Positions 36,090 to 43,910 of a stretch of 64,000 nt of DNA are shown here, one piece after another. Each line of letters starts with the position of its first letter. Position 1 is the stretch's first letter. Where the stretch lies: the NCBI GenBank assembly GCA_029319145.1, contig CP119753.1, positions 186,001-250,000 of the forward strand. Direction: 5' to 3'. The notes below the pieces were generated by a model. It did no database searches and was not told where the DNA came from. It saw nothing but the letters and a program-made list of their open reading frames with translations. The stretch comes from Microbacter sp. GSS18 (GTDB taxonomy: Bacteria; Actinomycetota; Actinomycetes; Actinomycetales; Microbacteriaceae). Position numbers and translations under genes: made by a program.

Positions 36090-36739
36090 GCGGCGGCGCC
36101 GACGGTGAGCCAGGTGTCGTCCTCGGCCACGCGCCGCGCGTCGGCGACGGCACCGTCGAGCGACGCCGATCGGATGTCGGGCGCGATGTCCATCGCGTAC
36201 GCGTTGATGAAGGTGACGTCGGTGATGCCGATGAACCCGAAGATCGTGCGCAGGTACGGCTCGTTGAAGTTCAGCGCGCGCATCGGGCTGGCATCGGAGT
36301 AGTCGCCGCCGGACGACAGCGACACGACCATCTTCTTGCCGAGGACGAGGGGCTCGGGAGTTCCCTGCTCGTTGTAGCGGAACATGTACCCCGGCTGCAC
36401 GATGCAGTCGATGTAGTACTTCAGCGTGTACGGGATGCCGAAGTTCCAGATGGGCGCCGTGACGAGGTAGGCGTCGGCGGCGCGGAATCGCTCGATCTCG
36501 CGCTCGATCTGCGCCCACGACTCCGTGTGCGCGCGATCGATCGGCTGGTTCATCATCAGGGTGTATTTCGTCTCGATGTTGTCGCCCGCGACGGCCGGCA
36601 GGTCGCGCTGGAACAGGTCGAGGGTCTCGACCTCGAGGTCGGGCACGCGTTCGGCGAGGCCCTCCAGCAGGGCGGTCGAGACCCGGAGGGTGTTCGACCC
36701 GTCCAGGCGGGGACTCGCGACGATGTGCAGCAGCTTCAT
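36086..36739 (-). CDS. azoR: FMN-dependent NADH-azoreductase
   Basis: A 217-aa flavodoxin-fold quinone/azo reductase (AzoR family). Seen: the N-terminal FMN phosphate site SPRLDGSNT, the central APIWNFGIPYTLKYYIDCIVQPG (family hallmark PxxNFxxPxxLKxYID), and SSGGDYSD for isoalloxazine contact. It reduces quinones or azo compounds in two-electron steps, usually in redox stress defence. An ATG start, then the coupled membrane protein. About 210 bp upstream is gene-free and holds its promoter, but no operator is clear. Confidence 0.92.
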   Translation of the reverse strand: MKLLHIVASPRLDGSNTLRVSTALLEGLAERVPDLEVETLDLFQRDLPAVAGDNIETKYTLMMNQPIDRAHTESWAQIEREIERFRAADAYLVTAPIWNFGIPYTLKYYIDCIVQPGYMFRYNEQGTPEPLVLGKKMVVSLSSGGDYSDASPMRALNFNEPYLRTIFGFIGITDVTFINAYAMDIAPDIRSASLDGAVADARRVAEDDTWLTVGAAA

Positions 36740-36948
36740 GGTGGTGCCTCTCGGTGCTCATGCTCGTGTTCGGGGGAGGGATGGAGCATCCAACGAGCAC
36801 AGGAGCACCGCTGGTTGGACTGGGTACATCAACTGCTATCTGGGTATAGAGAAGCGCGAAACGGCGCGCGTGACAAGAGGAAGGGGACATCCGCCCGCCG
36901 CCCCCTCCTCGGCATCGCATCGCGCGCGTCGCGCCGGCGGCGGGGCCG

Positions 36949-37896
36949 TCAGGTGGTGATCGCGAGGATCGGGTCAGACGTGGGGGCGCCGGTCGGCGAC
37001 CCGCCTTCGGGCTCGACCGTCACGGCGATGACGTCCCCGGGTTCGTACGTCCCGGCCAGGAGCGTGGTCGCGTCGCCGTCGGTGCCCGCCGCGAACGTGC
37101 CGGCCGAGACGGCGCCGCCGTCGCGCACGAACCACAGCTCGAACGTCTCGTCGTCGGCGACGACCGGCAGGCCGTCAGCGACGAGCACGGCCTGACCCTC
37201 GGATACCGACCAGTGCGCGGTCACCTGACCGCCGTCGGCGAGTTCGACCGTCGCCGTCTGCGCGTCGCCCGCCTGGTCGATCCGCTCCAGCGCGACCACC
37301 GCCGCCGGGCGCACGAGCTGCTGCGTCACCACGAACGTGCCGAAGCCGAGCACCAGCACGGCCACGATCGAGGCGGCCAGGACGAACAGCCGTCGCGGTC
37401 CGCGGCGCCCGCGCGTGCGCAGGCGGGGTGTCGTGTGCTCGCCGCCCGGCGCAGGCTGCTCGGTGGGCACGGACTGCTCGGCCTGGACGGGCTGCTCGGT
37501 GGGCACGGACCGCTCGGCCTGGACGGGCTGCTCGGCCTGGACGGACTGCTCGGCCTGGACCGGCTGCTTGGTCTGCACGGACTGCTCGGCCTGGACCGGC
37601 ACAGCATCGGTCGGCGCGGGGCCCGCGGCGGCGAAGTCCTCGTCGCGCGTCGCTTCGGCATCCGCCTCGCGCTGCTCGGCCGCGATCCGCTCCAGCAGCG
37701 CCGACCGCACGGCGGGCGGGGGAGCGACCGGCTCGACGGACTCGGCCAGCACGTCGACGGACGTGAACGCGTCCTCGACGTGATGCGCCCACTCGGGATG
37801 CTGCTCGAGCTCGGCCCGGAACAGGCGCTCGTCGGCATCCGACAGCGCGTTCAGGACGTGGCCGGCGGCCAGCTCGGCGAACTCCGACTCGGTCAT
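36949..37896 (-). CDS. rskA: Anti-sigma-K factor RskA with repeat linker
   Basis: A 315-aa membrane anti-sigma factor. The N-terminal ~75 residues bind SigK (LAAGHVLNALSDADERLF; no zinc motif, as in RskA). A long linker (residues ~98-155) is made of short repeats of the type S/P-V-Q/P-A/T-E-Q, encoded by near-identical 18-bp units at about 37440-37600. One membrane helix (LFVLAASIVAVLVLGFGTFVV) follows, then the outside RskA domain. Regulated proteolysis of the membrane part normally frees SigK. Its ATG overlaps the sigK stop by 4 bp. The repeat linker is unusual and its copy number could vary between strains. Confidence 0.9.
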   Translation of the reverse strand: MTESEFAELAAGHVLNALSDADERLFRAELEQHPEWAHHVEDAFTSVDVLAESVEPVAPPPAVRSALLERIAAEQREADAEATRDEDFAAAGPAPTDAVPVQAEQSVQTKQPVQAEQSVQAEQPVQAERSVPTEQPVQAEQSVPTEQPAPGGEHTTPRLRTRGRRGPRRLFVLAASIVAVLVLGFGTFVVTQQLVRPAAVVALERIDQAGDAQTATVELADGGQVTAHWSVSEGQAVLVADGLPVVADDETFELWFVRDGGAVSAGTFAAGTDGDATTLLAGTYEPGDVIAVTVEPEGGSPTGAPTSDPILAITT

Positions 37897-38528
37897 CGCG
37901 GCACCCCCATCCCGTCCTTCAGGCGGGCCAATCCGTCCCGCATCCGTGTCTTCACCGTGCCGAGCGGAGCCCCGACCAGCGCCGCGACCTCGCTCTGACT
38001 GTATCCGCCGTAGTAGGCCAGCGTGATGGCCTCGCGCTGGGCGTCGGGCAGGGCCGCGACGGCATCCGAGACGCGCTCGGCCTCGATGCGCAGCTCGACC
38101 TGCTCGGCCACGCCGTCGTGCGCGACGTCGAGGTCGCGGAACCCGACGCGCATGTCCCGATCGGTCGTCGCCTGCGAGGACCGCACGCGGTCCACGGCCC
38201 GGCGGTGCGCGATCGTCATGACCCACGCCCGGCCCTGTCCCCGGCTGGAGCGGAACCGGCCCGCGGACTGCCACACCTCGAAGAAGACCTCCTGCAGGAT
38301 CTCCTCGCTCTGCGACCGGTCGATGAGCACGCGCAGGATGAGCCCGAACACCCGCGACGACAGCATGTCGTACAGGCGGGCGAAGGCATCCTGGTCGCCG
38401 CCGGCGACCTGGTCGAGCAGCTCGCCGACGTGATCGGCGGGCACGTCGCCGTCTTCGGGCACCTCAACCCCGTCGACGACCATGCCCCCTAGCATGCCCC
38501 ACGACCGGGCGCGAAGACGGGTGGACAT
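37893..38528 (-). CDS. sigK: ECF sigma factor SigK
   Basis: An extracytoplasmic-function RNA polymerase sigma factor. Region 2: FARLYDMLSSRVFGL to SEEILQEVFFEVWQ. Region 4: LPDAQREAITLAYYGGYSQSEVAALVGAPLGTVKTRMR with the HTH. Coupled to the RskA gene downstream, so the pair is SigK/RskA. The start is uncertain: ATGs at 38528, 38495 and 38483 are in frame. 38528 has the best ribosome site (GAGGCGCGGCG) and follows the upstream gene by 14 bp; the conserved domain begins near 38440. The operon likely responds to cell-envelope or redox conditions, as in mycobacteria. Confidence 0.88.
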   Translation of the reverse strand: MSTRLRARSWGMLGGMVVDGVEVPEDGDVPADHVGELLDQVAGGDQDAFARLYDMLSSRVFGLILRVLIDRSQSEEILQEVFFEVWQSAGRFRSSRGQGRAWVMTIAHRRAVDRVRSSQATTDRDMRVGFRDLDVAHDGVAEQVELRIEAERVSDAVAALPDAQREAITLAYYGGYSQSEVAALVGAPLGTVKTRMRDGLARLKDGMGVPR

Positions 38529-38542
38529 CGCCGCGCCTCGTC

Positions 38543-39088
38543 TCAGTGCCCCTCGTGGGCGGGCACCGAGACCACCGAGCCGTCGTCCTGCCGCAGCACC
38601 GCGTCCTGCGTCGCCCCGAGCGCGGGAGTGACCGTGACGGCGAGGAGTGCCGCCGCCGCCAGCAGCACCGGCATGCGCAGCGGGGCGGTGGTTCGCGAGC
38701 GTCGCGTCGCCCGGGTGATCCCGAGCGCCGTGGCGACCAGGAGCGCCCCGCCCAGCGCCACCGCGTACACGCTCGTGCGGATCGGCTCGAGCAGGAGGAG
38801 CGTCGCCAGCAGCAACACCCCAACCAGAGCGGATGCCGTCGCCGTGCGCGGCAGCGGCACGCGACCGCGCACGAGCAGCGCGGCACCCCACGCGATGGCG
38901 GCCACCCCCAGGAGGACGAGCGCCACCCCGACACCGCGCGCTCCGAGGGTGGCGTCGGGCACGCCGGTCGCGGCGGCGGCCCCCACCGCCGCCGCGACCA
39001 GCCCTGCCCCCCATGACGCGGGCGCCGGCCACGACGGTGCGAGCCCCCCGGCCGCACCGGTCGCCCCCGGCCGGCGCCGCGGAGTCAT
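38543..39088 (-). CDS. Membrane protein of the sigK operon
   Basis: A 181-aa integral membrane protein with about four hydrophobic helices (27-45, 52-70, 85-105, 138-157) and an outside C-terminal tail (TQDAVLRQDDGSVVSVPAHEGH). Its ATG at 39088 overlaps the stop of the DUF4383 gene by 4 bp and sigK follows 14 bp later, so it belongs to the operon. No family recognised. Confidence 0.7.
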   Translation of the reverse strand: MTPRRRPGATGAAGGLAPSWPAPASWGAGLVAAAVGAAAATGVPDATLGARGVGVALVLLGVAAIAWGAALLVRGRVPLPRTATASALVGVLLLATLLLLEPIRTSVYAVALGGALLVATALGITRATRRSRTTAPLRMPVLLAAAALLAVTVTPALGATQDAVLRQDDGSVVSVPAHEGH

Positions 39089-39495
39089 GCCGTCGCCGGC
39101 CGCGTGGCCGCGCGCTCGGTGCCGAGACCGACGCCCAGCAGCACGACGGCGCTCGCCAGGTGCAGGAAGTGATCCGGCACGTTGAGCGCGAGGATGTTCG
39201 CCGGCGTGCCGACGAGGAAGAAGCCGACGACCCCGAGCGCGAGGTAGGTGGCTCCGACGGCGGTGTTCACGCCGCGTGCGACCCGCGCGCCGGCGAGCCC
39301 GGCGCCCAGCAGCGCGCCGCCGATCAGCAGATGGGCGATGTTGTGCAGCGGGTTGACGGCGAAGACGCCGAGCAGCAGACCGCCGTCGGTGGCCAGGAAC
39401 CCGACGCCGCCGGTGACAGCGAAGCCGAGGACTCCGACGAGCAGGTAGACGGCGCCGAAGATCGTGGCGACGAGACGGTTCGGTGACGAGCCCAT
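39085..39495 (-). CDS. DUF4383 membrane protein, first gene of the sigK operon
   Basis: A 136-aa four-helix membrane protein of the DUF4383 family (FGAVYLLVGVLGF, NPLHNIAHLLIGGALLG, GVVGFFLVGTPANILALNVPDHFLHLASAVVLLGVG). The NPLHNIAHL and PDHFLHL histidine segments are family hallmarks. Start ATG 39495 follows AAGGAGGTCGCCCC, a strong ribosome site. It heads a four-gene unit (DUF4383, membrane protein, sigK, rskA). Such proteins often belong to the sigma factor's own regulon. Confidence 0.88.
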   Translation of the reverse strand: MGSSPNRLVATIFGAVYLLVGVLGFAVTGGVGFLATDGGLLLGVFAVNPLHNIAHLLIGGALLGAGLAGARVARGVNTAVGATYLALGVVGFFLVGTPANILALNVPDHFLHLASAVVLLGVGLGTERAATRPATA

Positions 39496-39613
39496 GGGGC
39501 GACCTCCTTCGGTGACGACGCGACGTTTTCGCGTCCACCACCTGTTCGGAGCCCCGGGCGAAACGGATGGGATGGATTTCGCCCAACCACCGCACCGCAG
39601 CCGTGCGGCCGGG

Positions 39614-40372
39614 TCAGCTCGCCTTCAGCAGCACGTCCCACCACGTCGGATTGACGTCGATGCGGTCGCCGTGGAAGTCGGAGTACCACACCGCGACGCG
39701 TCGGCCGTCGGCGTCGACGTCCACGTGCATCTCCTCGGGCGCCGCCTGAGCGCGCCAGTCGGTTTGCGCGCGGGCGAGCGCGCTCACCAGGTCCTCGCGG
39801 CGGCCCGCCGTGTTGAGGGCGAGCGGAGACGGATGCCACGTCTCGATCGTGCGAATGCCACGACCCGAGCCGACGCGCGCGTGATCGCGCCACGCGCGCT
39901 GCGCTGCGCGTCCGAGGGCCACGACCGTGTGCAGGTCGGGCAGCAGCCCGATCAGGCGCTGCAGCGCCTCTCCGCCGTCCTCGAGCTCGCCGGCCGTGGG
40001 CTTGCGGGATGCCGGGCCGAGGTACCAGGGGACCGCGTTCCAGCAGACCGCGTTGTCGGTGAGGCCCGCGGCGGTGCGCGCTCGCCACAGGTTCTCGGCG
40101 GTGCGGTCGTCGTTGTCCGCCGACACGAACCCGGATCCCGGGCGCGCGTTGCCGGCGTTCGTCATCGGGCCGGGGGCTTCGAGCAGCAGCAGGATGCGGG
40201 CGCGCGTGCCGGCATCCGTCGGGTCGAACTGCGGCACCGTCGCCCGGTGCTCGGCGGCGAGGTCGGCGCGGAACCTCACCAGAGCGGACAGGTGTCGGGA
40301 CTGATCGACCGCCGTGCGCCGTTGCTCGAGGATCGCGGGGTCGCTGAGGGATCTCGGGTACTCCGTCAACAT
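39614..40372 (-). CDS. Uracil-DNA glycosylase superfamily protein
   Basis: A 252-aa member of the uracil-DNA glycosylase superfamily. Seen: LLLLEAPGPMT (motif 1, here LEAPG in place of GEAPG), NAVCWNAVPWYLG (uracil pocket), VVALGRAAQRA, and ETWHPSPLALNTAGR (motif 2 with HPSPL). It probably removes uracil or related bases from DNA; a specialised subfamily is possible. The C-terminal ~60 residues (from about 190) are an extension with VWYSDFHGDRIDVNPTWWDV. Start ATG 40372; the frame upstream is open but not convincing. Confidence 0.82.
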   Translation of the reverse strand: MLTEYPRSLSDPAILEQRRTAVDQSRHLSALVRFRADLAAEHRATVPQFDPTDAGTRARILLLLEAPGPMTNAGNARPGSGFVSADNDDRTAENLWRARTAAGLTDNAVCWNAVPWYLGPASRKPTAGELEDGGEALQRLIGLLPDLHTVVALGRAAQRAWRDHARVGSGRGIRTIETWHPSPLALNTAGRREDLVSALARAQTDWRAQAAPEEMHVDVDADGRRVAVWYSDFHGDRIDVNPTWWDVLLKAS

Positions 40373-40462
40373 GGCGCCGAAGCTACAGCCGTTCCGGGTG
40401 TCGGACGGGCACGGCGCGCGGAAGCCGGACGGTCCCGGCATCCGCCTCGCTACCCTGAGGCC

Positions 40463-41221
40463 ATGAAGGCGCTCCGGATCCTCTCCCGCGCGCTCGGCGG
40501 CGCGCTCCTGGTCAACGCCGTTCCCCATGGAGTGAGCGGCCTGCAGGGCAGGCCCTTCCCGACTCCGTTCGCCGATCCGCCGGGGGTCGGCATGTCGCCG
40601 CCGGTGACGAACATCGCGTGGAGCGCGATGAACCTCGTGGGTGGGCTCCTCGTGCTGCGGCGCGGTATCCGCTCCCGGGGCGAGGCCGTCGCGGTCGTGG
40701 TCGGCGGGATCGCGAGCGTCTTCGTTGTGGCGGCGCACTTCGGCAGTGTCATGTCGGGCGGGACCGGACTGACGGCGCGCGGCATGACGTCGCGGGGCAT
40801 GCCTGCGCGCGGCAGGACGGCGCGCGGCATGACGTCGCGGGGCTCCGGATCGCCGCTGCAGACGGCGCGGCGGCTCACGGAGCCCGTCGCTCGATCGCTC
40901 GCGGGGCATCGCGCGTTCCCGCTGTGGGCGGTCATCCATCACCGGGGTCGCCGCAGCGGCGCGGAGTACGCCACCCCGATCGCCGTGGTGCCGACCTACG
41001 ACGAGGGTGTCGTGCTCATCGGTCTGCCGTACGGGCTCGACACGAACTGGGCCCGCAACGTCGTCGCAGCCGGCGGTGCGACGCTCGCCTGGAAGGGCGC
41101 GGAGCACCGCACGAGCGCCGCGCGCATCATCGACGCCGACGAGGCCGCCGCGCTCGCGAAGGCGCCGTTCCACGCCGTGGTGAAGCGGATGCCGGGGGCG
41201 ATTCTGCTCGAGCGGGACTGA
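40463..41221 (+). CDS. Membrane domain fused to F420-type nitroreductase (DDN-like)
   Basis: A 252-aa fusion. Residues 1-95 hold about three membrane helices, DUF4345-like in look (ALGGALLVNAVPHGVSG, MNLVGGLLVL, VVGGIASVFVVAAHFG). A low-complexity linker at about 100-130 repeats TARGMTSRGM-like units. Residues ~140-252 form a deazaflavin (F420)-dependent nitroreductase/DDN-type domain (LWAVIHHRGRRSGAEYATPIA, then ARNVVAAGGATLAWKGAEH). The whole is one open frame with no internal stop. These domains are usually separate proteins, so the fusion is unusual; the repeat linker may mark the join. ATG 40463 chosen. Confidence 0.78.
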   Translation: MKALRILSRALGGALLVNAVPHGVSGLQGRPFPTPFADPPGVGMSPPVTNIAWSAMNLVGGLLVLRRGIRSRGEAVAVVVGGIASVFVVAAHFGSVMSGGTGLTARGMTSRGMPARGRTARGMTSRGSGSPLQTARRLTEPVARSLAGHRAFPLWAVIHHRGRRSGAEYATPIAVVPTYDEGVVLIGLPYGLDTNWARNVVAAGGATLAWKGAEHRTSAARIIDADEAAALAKAPFHAVVKRMPGAILLERD

Positions 41222-41242
41222 GGGGCGCGCTCGGGGAGCTGG

Positions 41243-41539
41243 TCAGTCGTCGCTGGAGTGCAGACCGCGGCGGGCCGAGAGGAGCGTGACTTCGGGATGC
41301 TCGTCGGCCAGCAGGCGCTCGGCGCGATCGAGCACGTCGCGCACGTGCGCGACATCCGATCCGATGACCGAGAGTCCGATCTCGGCGCGGCGGTGCAGGT
41401 CGTGGGCGCCGACCTCGGCGGCGGCCGCCTCGGTGCGACGGCTCAGGTCGGCGACGAGGGGGCGCAGGATGCTGCGCTTCTCCTTCAGCGAGTGCACGTC
41501 ACCGAGCAGGACGTCGAACTCGATCCATCCGATCCACAT
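41243..41539 (-). CDS. DUF503 protein
   Basis: A 98-aa single-domain protein matching DUF503 (MWIGWIEFDVLLGDVHSLKEKRSILRPLV, with the hallmark SLKEKR). The family is often found near ribosome-binding factor genes in other bacteria, but here it is alone. Function undefined. It ends 22 bp from the stop of the fusion gene, with which it is convergent. Confidence 0.88.
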   Translation of the reverse strand: MWIGWIEFDVLLGDVHSLKEKRSILRPLVADLSRRTEAAAAEVGAHDLHRRAEIGLSVIGSDVAHVRDVLDRAERLLADEHPEVTLLSARRGLHSSDD

Positions 41540-41592
41540 CGGTGCGAGTCTGGCACGTCCGCTTCGCGGTGGGGTCCGACCGGGATGCAGTG

Positions 41593-41608
41593 TCGGAGGT
41601 ATGTTCTA
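41593..41608 (+). promoter_or_regulatory. LexA/SOS-box-like site
   Basis: TCGGAG-GTAT-GTTCTA ends 11 bp before the DUF222-HNH start. It is the same as the 27748 site except for one base, while the surrounding bases differ. It is partly palindromic in the manner of the LexA box; the left half is weak. Confidence 0.5.
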
Positions 41609-41619
41609 ATCTCGCGGGT

Positions 41620-42966
41620 ATGGAAGAGGATTCATCGTTCAACGACCCGGGCGGTGCCGACGCGGCGGGGGCGCCGTGGGATGAGCCGTATGTGGATGAC
41701 GTGGATGACGTGGATGACGTGCCCGATTTCGTCCCTCCCGTGCCCGACCACATCGATCTCGTGACTGAGACCACGACCATGGTGGCGGTCTTCACAGCCG
41801 AGCAGTACGAGCGGATCGACGGAGCGCGCCGGCGTGCGCTCGCGGATGCCGAGCGGTATGGCGGCGCGATCGCCGAGGTCGTCGTGCGTTCGGTGCGGCT
41901 CGAGCTGGCGGCGGCACTGCACGTCGCCGAGAGCCAGATGCAGTCGATGATGGAGATGGCCGAGGCCCTCGTCCACCGCTATCCGTCAGTGCTCGCCTCG
42001 CTCGGACGTGCCCACATCACCAAGGCCCACGCCGATGTCTTCGTCTCGCTGATCGATGTGCTCGAGGACGACGTGCGAGAGCGGATCGTCCCGCGCGCGC
42101 TCGACCTGGCCGAGGCCTCCACGCCGGGTGCGTTCCGGCGCGCCCTGCGCAAGCTGATCGAGGCCGAGCAGGCGCCGACGCTCGCCGAGCGTCACCAAGA
42201 CGCCCTGAAGCGGCGCCGCGTCGTGGTCGAGAACGCCGAGGACGGCATGGCCTGGCTGCACACGTACGGGCCCGCGGTGGAGGCGCACGCGATCCACGGG
42301 CGCCTCACGGCGATGGGCAAGGCGCTCTTGCAGGATCCCCGCGAGACCCGAACCCTCGACCAGGTGCGCGCCGACATCCTCGGCGATCTGCTGATCGACG
42401 GCGACACGAGAGCGATTCCGGCGGAGGCGCGGGGCATCCGCGCCACGGTCGTCGTCACGGTCCCGGCGCTCTCCCTGCTCGAGGATGACCACCCCGAGGG
42501 TGCTGATCCGGCGGTCGTCGAGGGTGCGGGGCCGATCCCGCACGCCCGGGCGCGCGAGCTGTGCGGCGGATCGAAGGACTGGATGCGGGTGCTCACCCAC
42601 CCCGAGACCGGCATGGTGCTCTCGGTGGGGCGCGACCGGTATCAGCCGCCGAAGATGCTCTACGACCTCGTGAAGTGGCGTGCAGACCGATGCATGGGCC
42701 CTGGATGCGTCATGCCGGCCTCGCGGTGCGAAGTCGACCACACGCTCGCGTGGATCGACGGCGGGACGACATCGCTCGACAACCTCGCGCCGCTCTGCAA
42801 GGGCCATCACACGATCAAGCACCATGGCGGCTGGCGAATACGCCAGGTTCCCGACAGCGGCGGAGCGATCGAATGGACGTCTCCATCGGGTCGGGAGTAC
42901 GTCGTACAGCCCGAACGCCGAGTCCCGGTCTTCCGTCCCGCGGATGCGAGCGACGCCCCGTTCTGA
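41620..42966 (+). CDS. DUF222/13E12-type HNH endonuclease, intact copy
   Basis: A 448-aa protein with an N-terminal acidic region (including a VDDVDDVDDV repeat from nine-base units near 41690), the DUF222 domain (about 60-330) and a C-terminal HNH nuclease (CMGPGCVMPASRCEVDHTLAWIDGG, then LAPLCKGHHTIKHHGGW). Two Cys pairs and the His triad are kept, so nuclease activity is plausible. It is paralogous to the frameshifted copy at 27774, with high identity in the last ~150 codons. A LexA-box-like site precedes it. Confidence 0.9.
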   Translation: MEEDSSFNDPGGADAAGAPWDEPYVDDVDDVDDVPDFVPPVPDHIDLVTETTTMVAVFTAEQYERIDGARRRALADAERYGGAIAEVVVRSVRLELAAALHVAESQMQSMMEMAEALVHRYPSVLASLGRAHITKAHADVFVSLIDVLEDDVRERIVPRALDLAEASTPGAFRRALRKLIEAEQAPTLAERHQDALKRRRVVVENAEDGMAWLHTYGPAVEAHAIHGRLTAMGKALLQDPRETRTLDQVRADILGDLLIDGDTRAIPAEARGIRATVVVTVPALSLLEDDHPEGADPAVVEGAGPIPHARARELCGGSKDWMRVLTHPETGMVLSVGRDRYQPPKMLYDLVKWRADRCMGPGCVMPASRCEVDHTLAWIDGGTTSLDNLAPLCKGHHTIKHHGGWRIRQVPDSGGAIEWTSPSGREYVVQPERRVPVFRPADASDAPF

Positions 42967-43009
42967 CCAGGTTGTGTTCTTATCGCGCGCCGATGTTCGG
43001 CGTGGGCGG

Positions 43010-43330
43010 GTGCCTGCGTGCCTGGCTGGATGCTGCCTGCCTGCCTGCGTGCGTGCCTGCGTGCCTGGGTGCCTGGGTGCCTGCTCTGCGTGCCTGCGTG
43101 CCTGCCTGCGTGCCTGCGGCCTGACTGCCTGCCTGCGTGGATGCGTGCTTGCCTGGGTGCGTGTGCGTGCCTGCCTGCGTGCCCGCCTGACTGCCTGCGT
43201 GGATGCGTGCTTGCCTGGTTGCGTGTGCGTGCCTGCCTGCGTGCCCGCCTGACTGCCTGCCTGCCTGCGTGCCTGCGGCCTGCCTGCCTGCCTGCCTGCC
43301 TGCGTGCGTGGATGCGTGCCTGCCTGCCCG
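43010..43330 (+). repeat. TGCC/TGCG tandem-repeat block
   Basis: About 320 bp of almost uninterrupted four-base units of the type TGC(C/G) on the plus strand, part of a 404-bp gene-free stretch (42967-43370). A longer unit of about 60 bp (starting CTGACTGCCTGCGTGGATGC and ending near GTGCCCGC) appears twice in tandem, near 43125-43250, with small differences. Apparent Cys-rich reading frames through it are artefacts of the repeat. Alternating TGCGTG tracts could adopt non-B forms, and slippage may vary the length. Confidence 0.85.
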
Positions 43331-43370
43331 GCCCGCCTCGGGTGTGTGCACCCCGTGCCAGACTGGCGCG

Positions 43371-43820
43371 ATGACCGCGCGCGTCTCACCTGTCCAGGTC
43401 CTCCGGATCGGCTCCCGTGTCCTGCTCGGCGGCTTCCTCGTGTACATGGGGCTCGCGCACCTCTTCTGGGCGCGGCGCGGGTTCCGCATCGCCGTGCCCG
43501 ATTGGGCCTCGCGCACGTCGGGCCTCGACAAGGACGCCATCGTCGTCGCCTCCGGCGCGGCCGAGATCATGCTGGGCGGTGCGCTCGTCGCGCTCCCCGG
43601 TGATCGGAAGACCATCGGCGCCGCCGTCGCGGCGTTCTTCGTCGCGGTCTTCCCGGGCAACGTCCATCACTGGCGCACCGGACGGTCGGCGCCGCTCCTG
43701 CGCACCGACCGTGCACGGTTCATCCGCCTCTTCCTGCAGCCGGTGTTCATCGCGTGGGCGCTGTGGAGCACCGGGCCGTGGCGGTCTGAGTGGGGCCGGC
43801 GTCGCAGACGCCGGCGGTGA
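43371..43820 (+). CDS. DoxX-like membrane protein
   Basis: A 149-aa membrane protein with about four helices. The first (LLGGFLVYMGLAHLFW) and the following FRIAVPDW resemble DoxX-like proteins; AAEIMLGGALVALPG and FPGNVHHW mark the middle, and the C-terminus is a string of arginines. The start ATG 43371 lies just downstream of the tandem-repeat block, so variation there could affect its promoter. Function unknown. Confidence 0.75.
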   Translation: MTARVSPVQVLRIGSRVLLGGFLVYMGLAHLFWARRGFRIAVPDWASRTSGLDKDAIVVASGAAEIMLGGALVALPGDRKTIGAAVAAFFVAVFPGNVHHWRTGRSAPLLRTDRARFIRLFLQPVFIAWALWSTGPWRSEWGRRRRRRR

Positions 43821-43832
43821 TCGCAGAACGTC

Positions 43833-43867
43833 GACGCCCACCCGGCCGCGATGGCCGAGTGGGCGTC
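43833..43867. terminator. Bidirectional hairpin terminator
   Basis: GACGCCCAC...GTGGGCGTC with a CCGGCC/GGCC inner part forms a near-perfect stem between the convergent DoxX-like and SDR genes, 12 bp after the first stop and 44 bp from the other. Confidence 0.65.
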
Positions 43868-43910
43868 GTCTCGTGACCGACGTCGGCTTCCGTCAGCCGC
43901 CGGTCTCGGA

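Noticed and set aside
43010..43330. CRISPR-like array
   Set aside because: The repeat unit is only four bases, with no constant spacer or direct repeat of 25-40 bp and no cas genes.
43018..43374. Cys-rich frames through the tandem-repeat block
   Set aside because: They arise from TGCC/TGCG units in all frames and have no start signals or non-repeat content.
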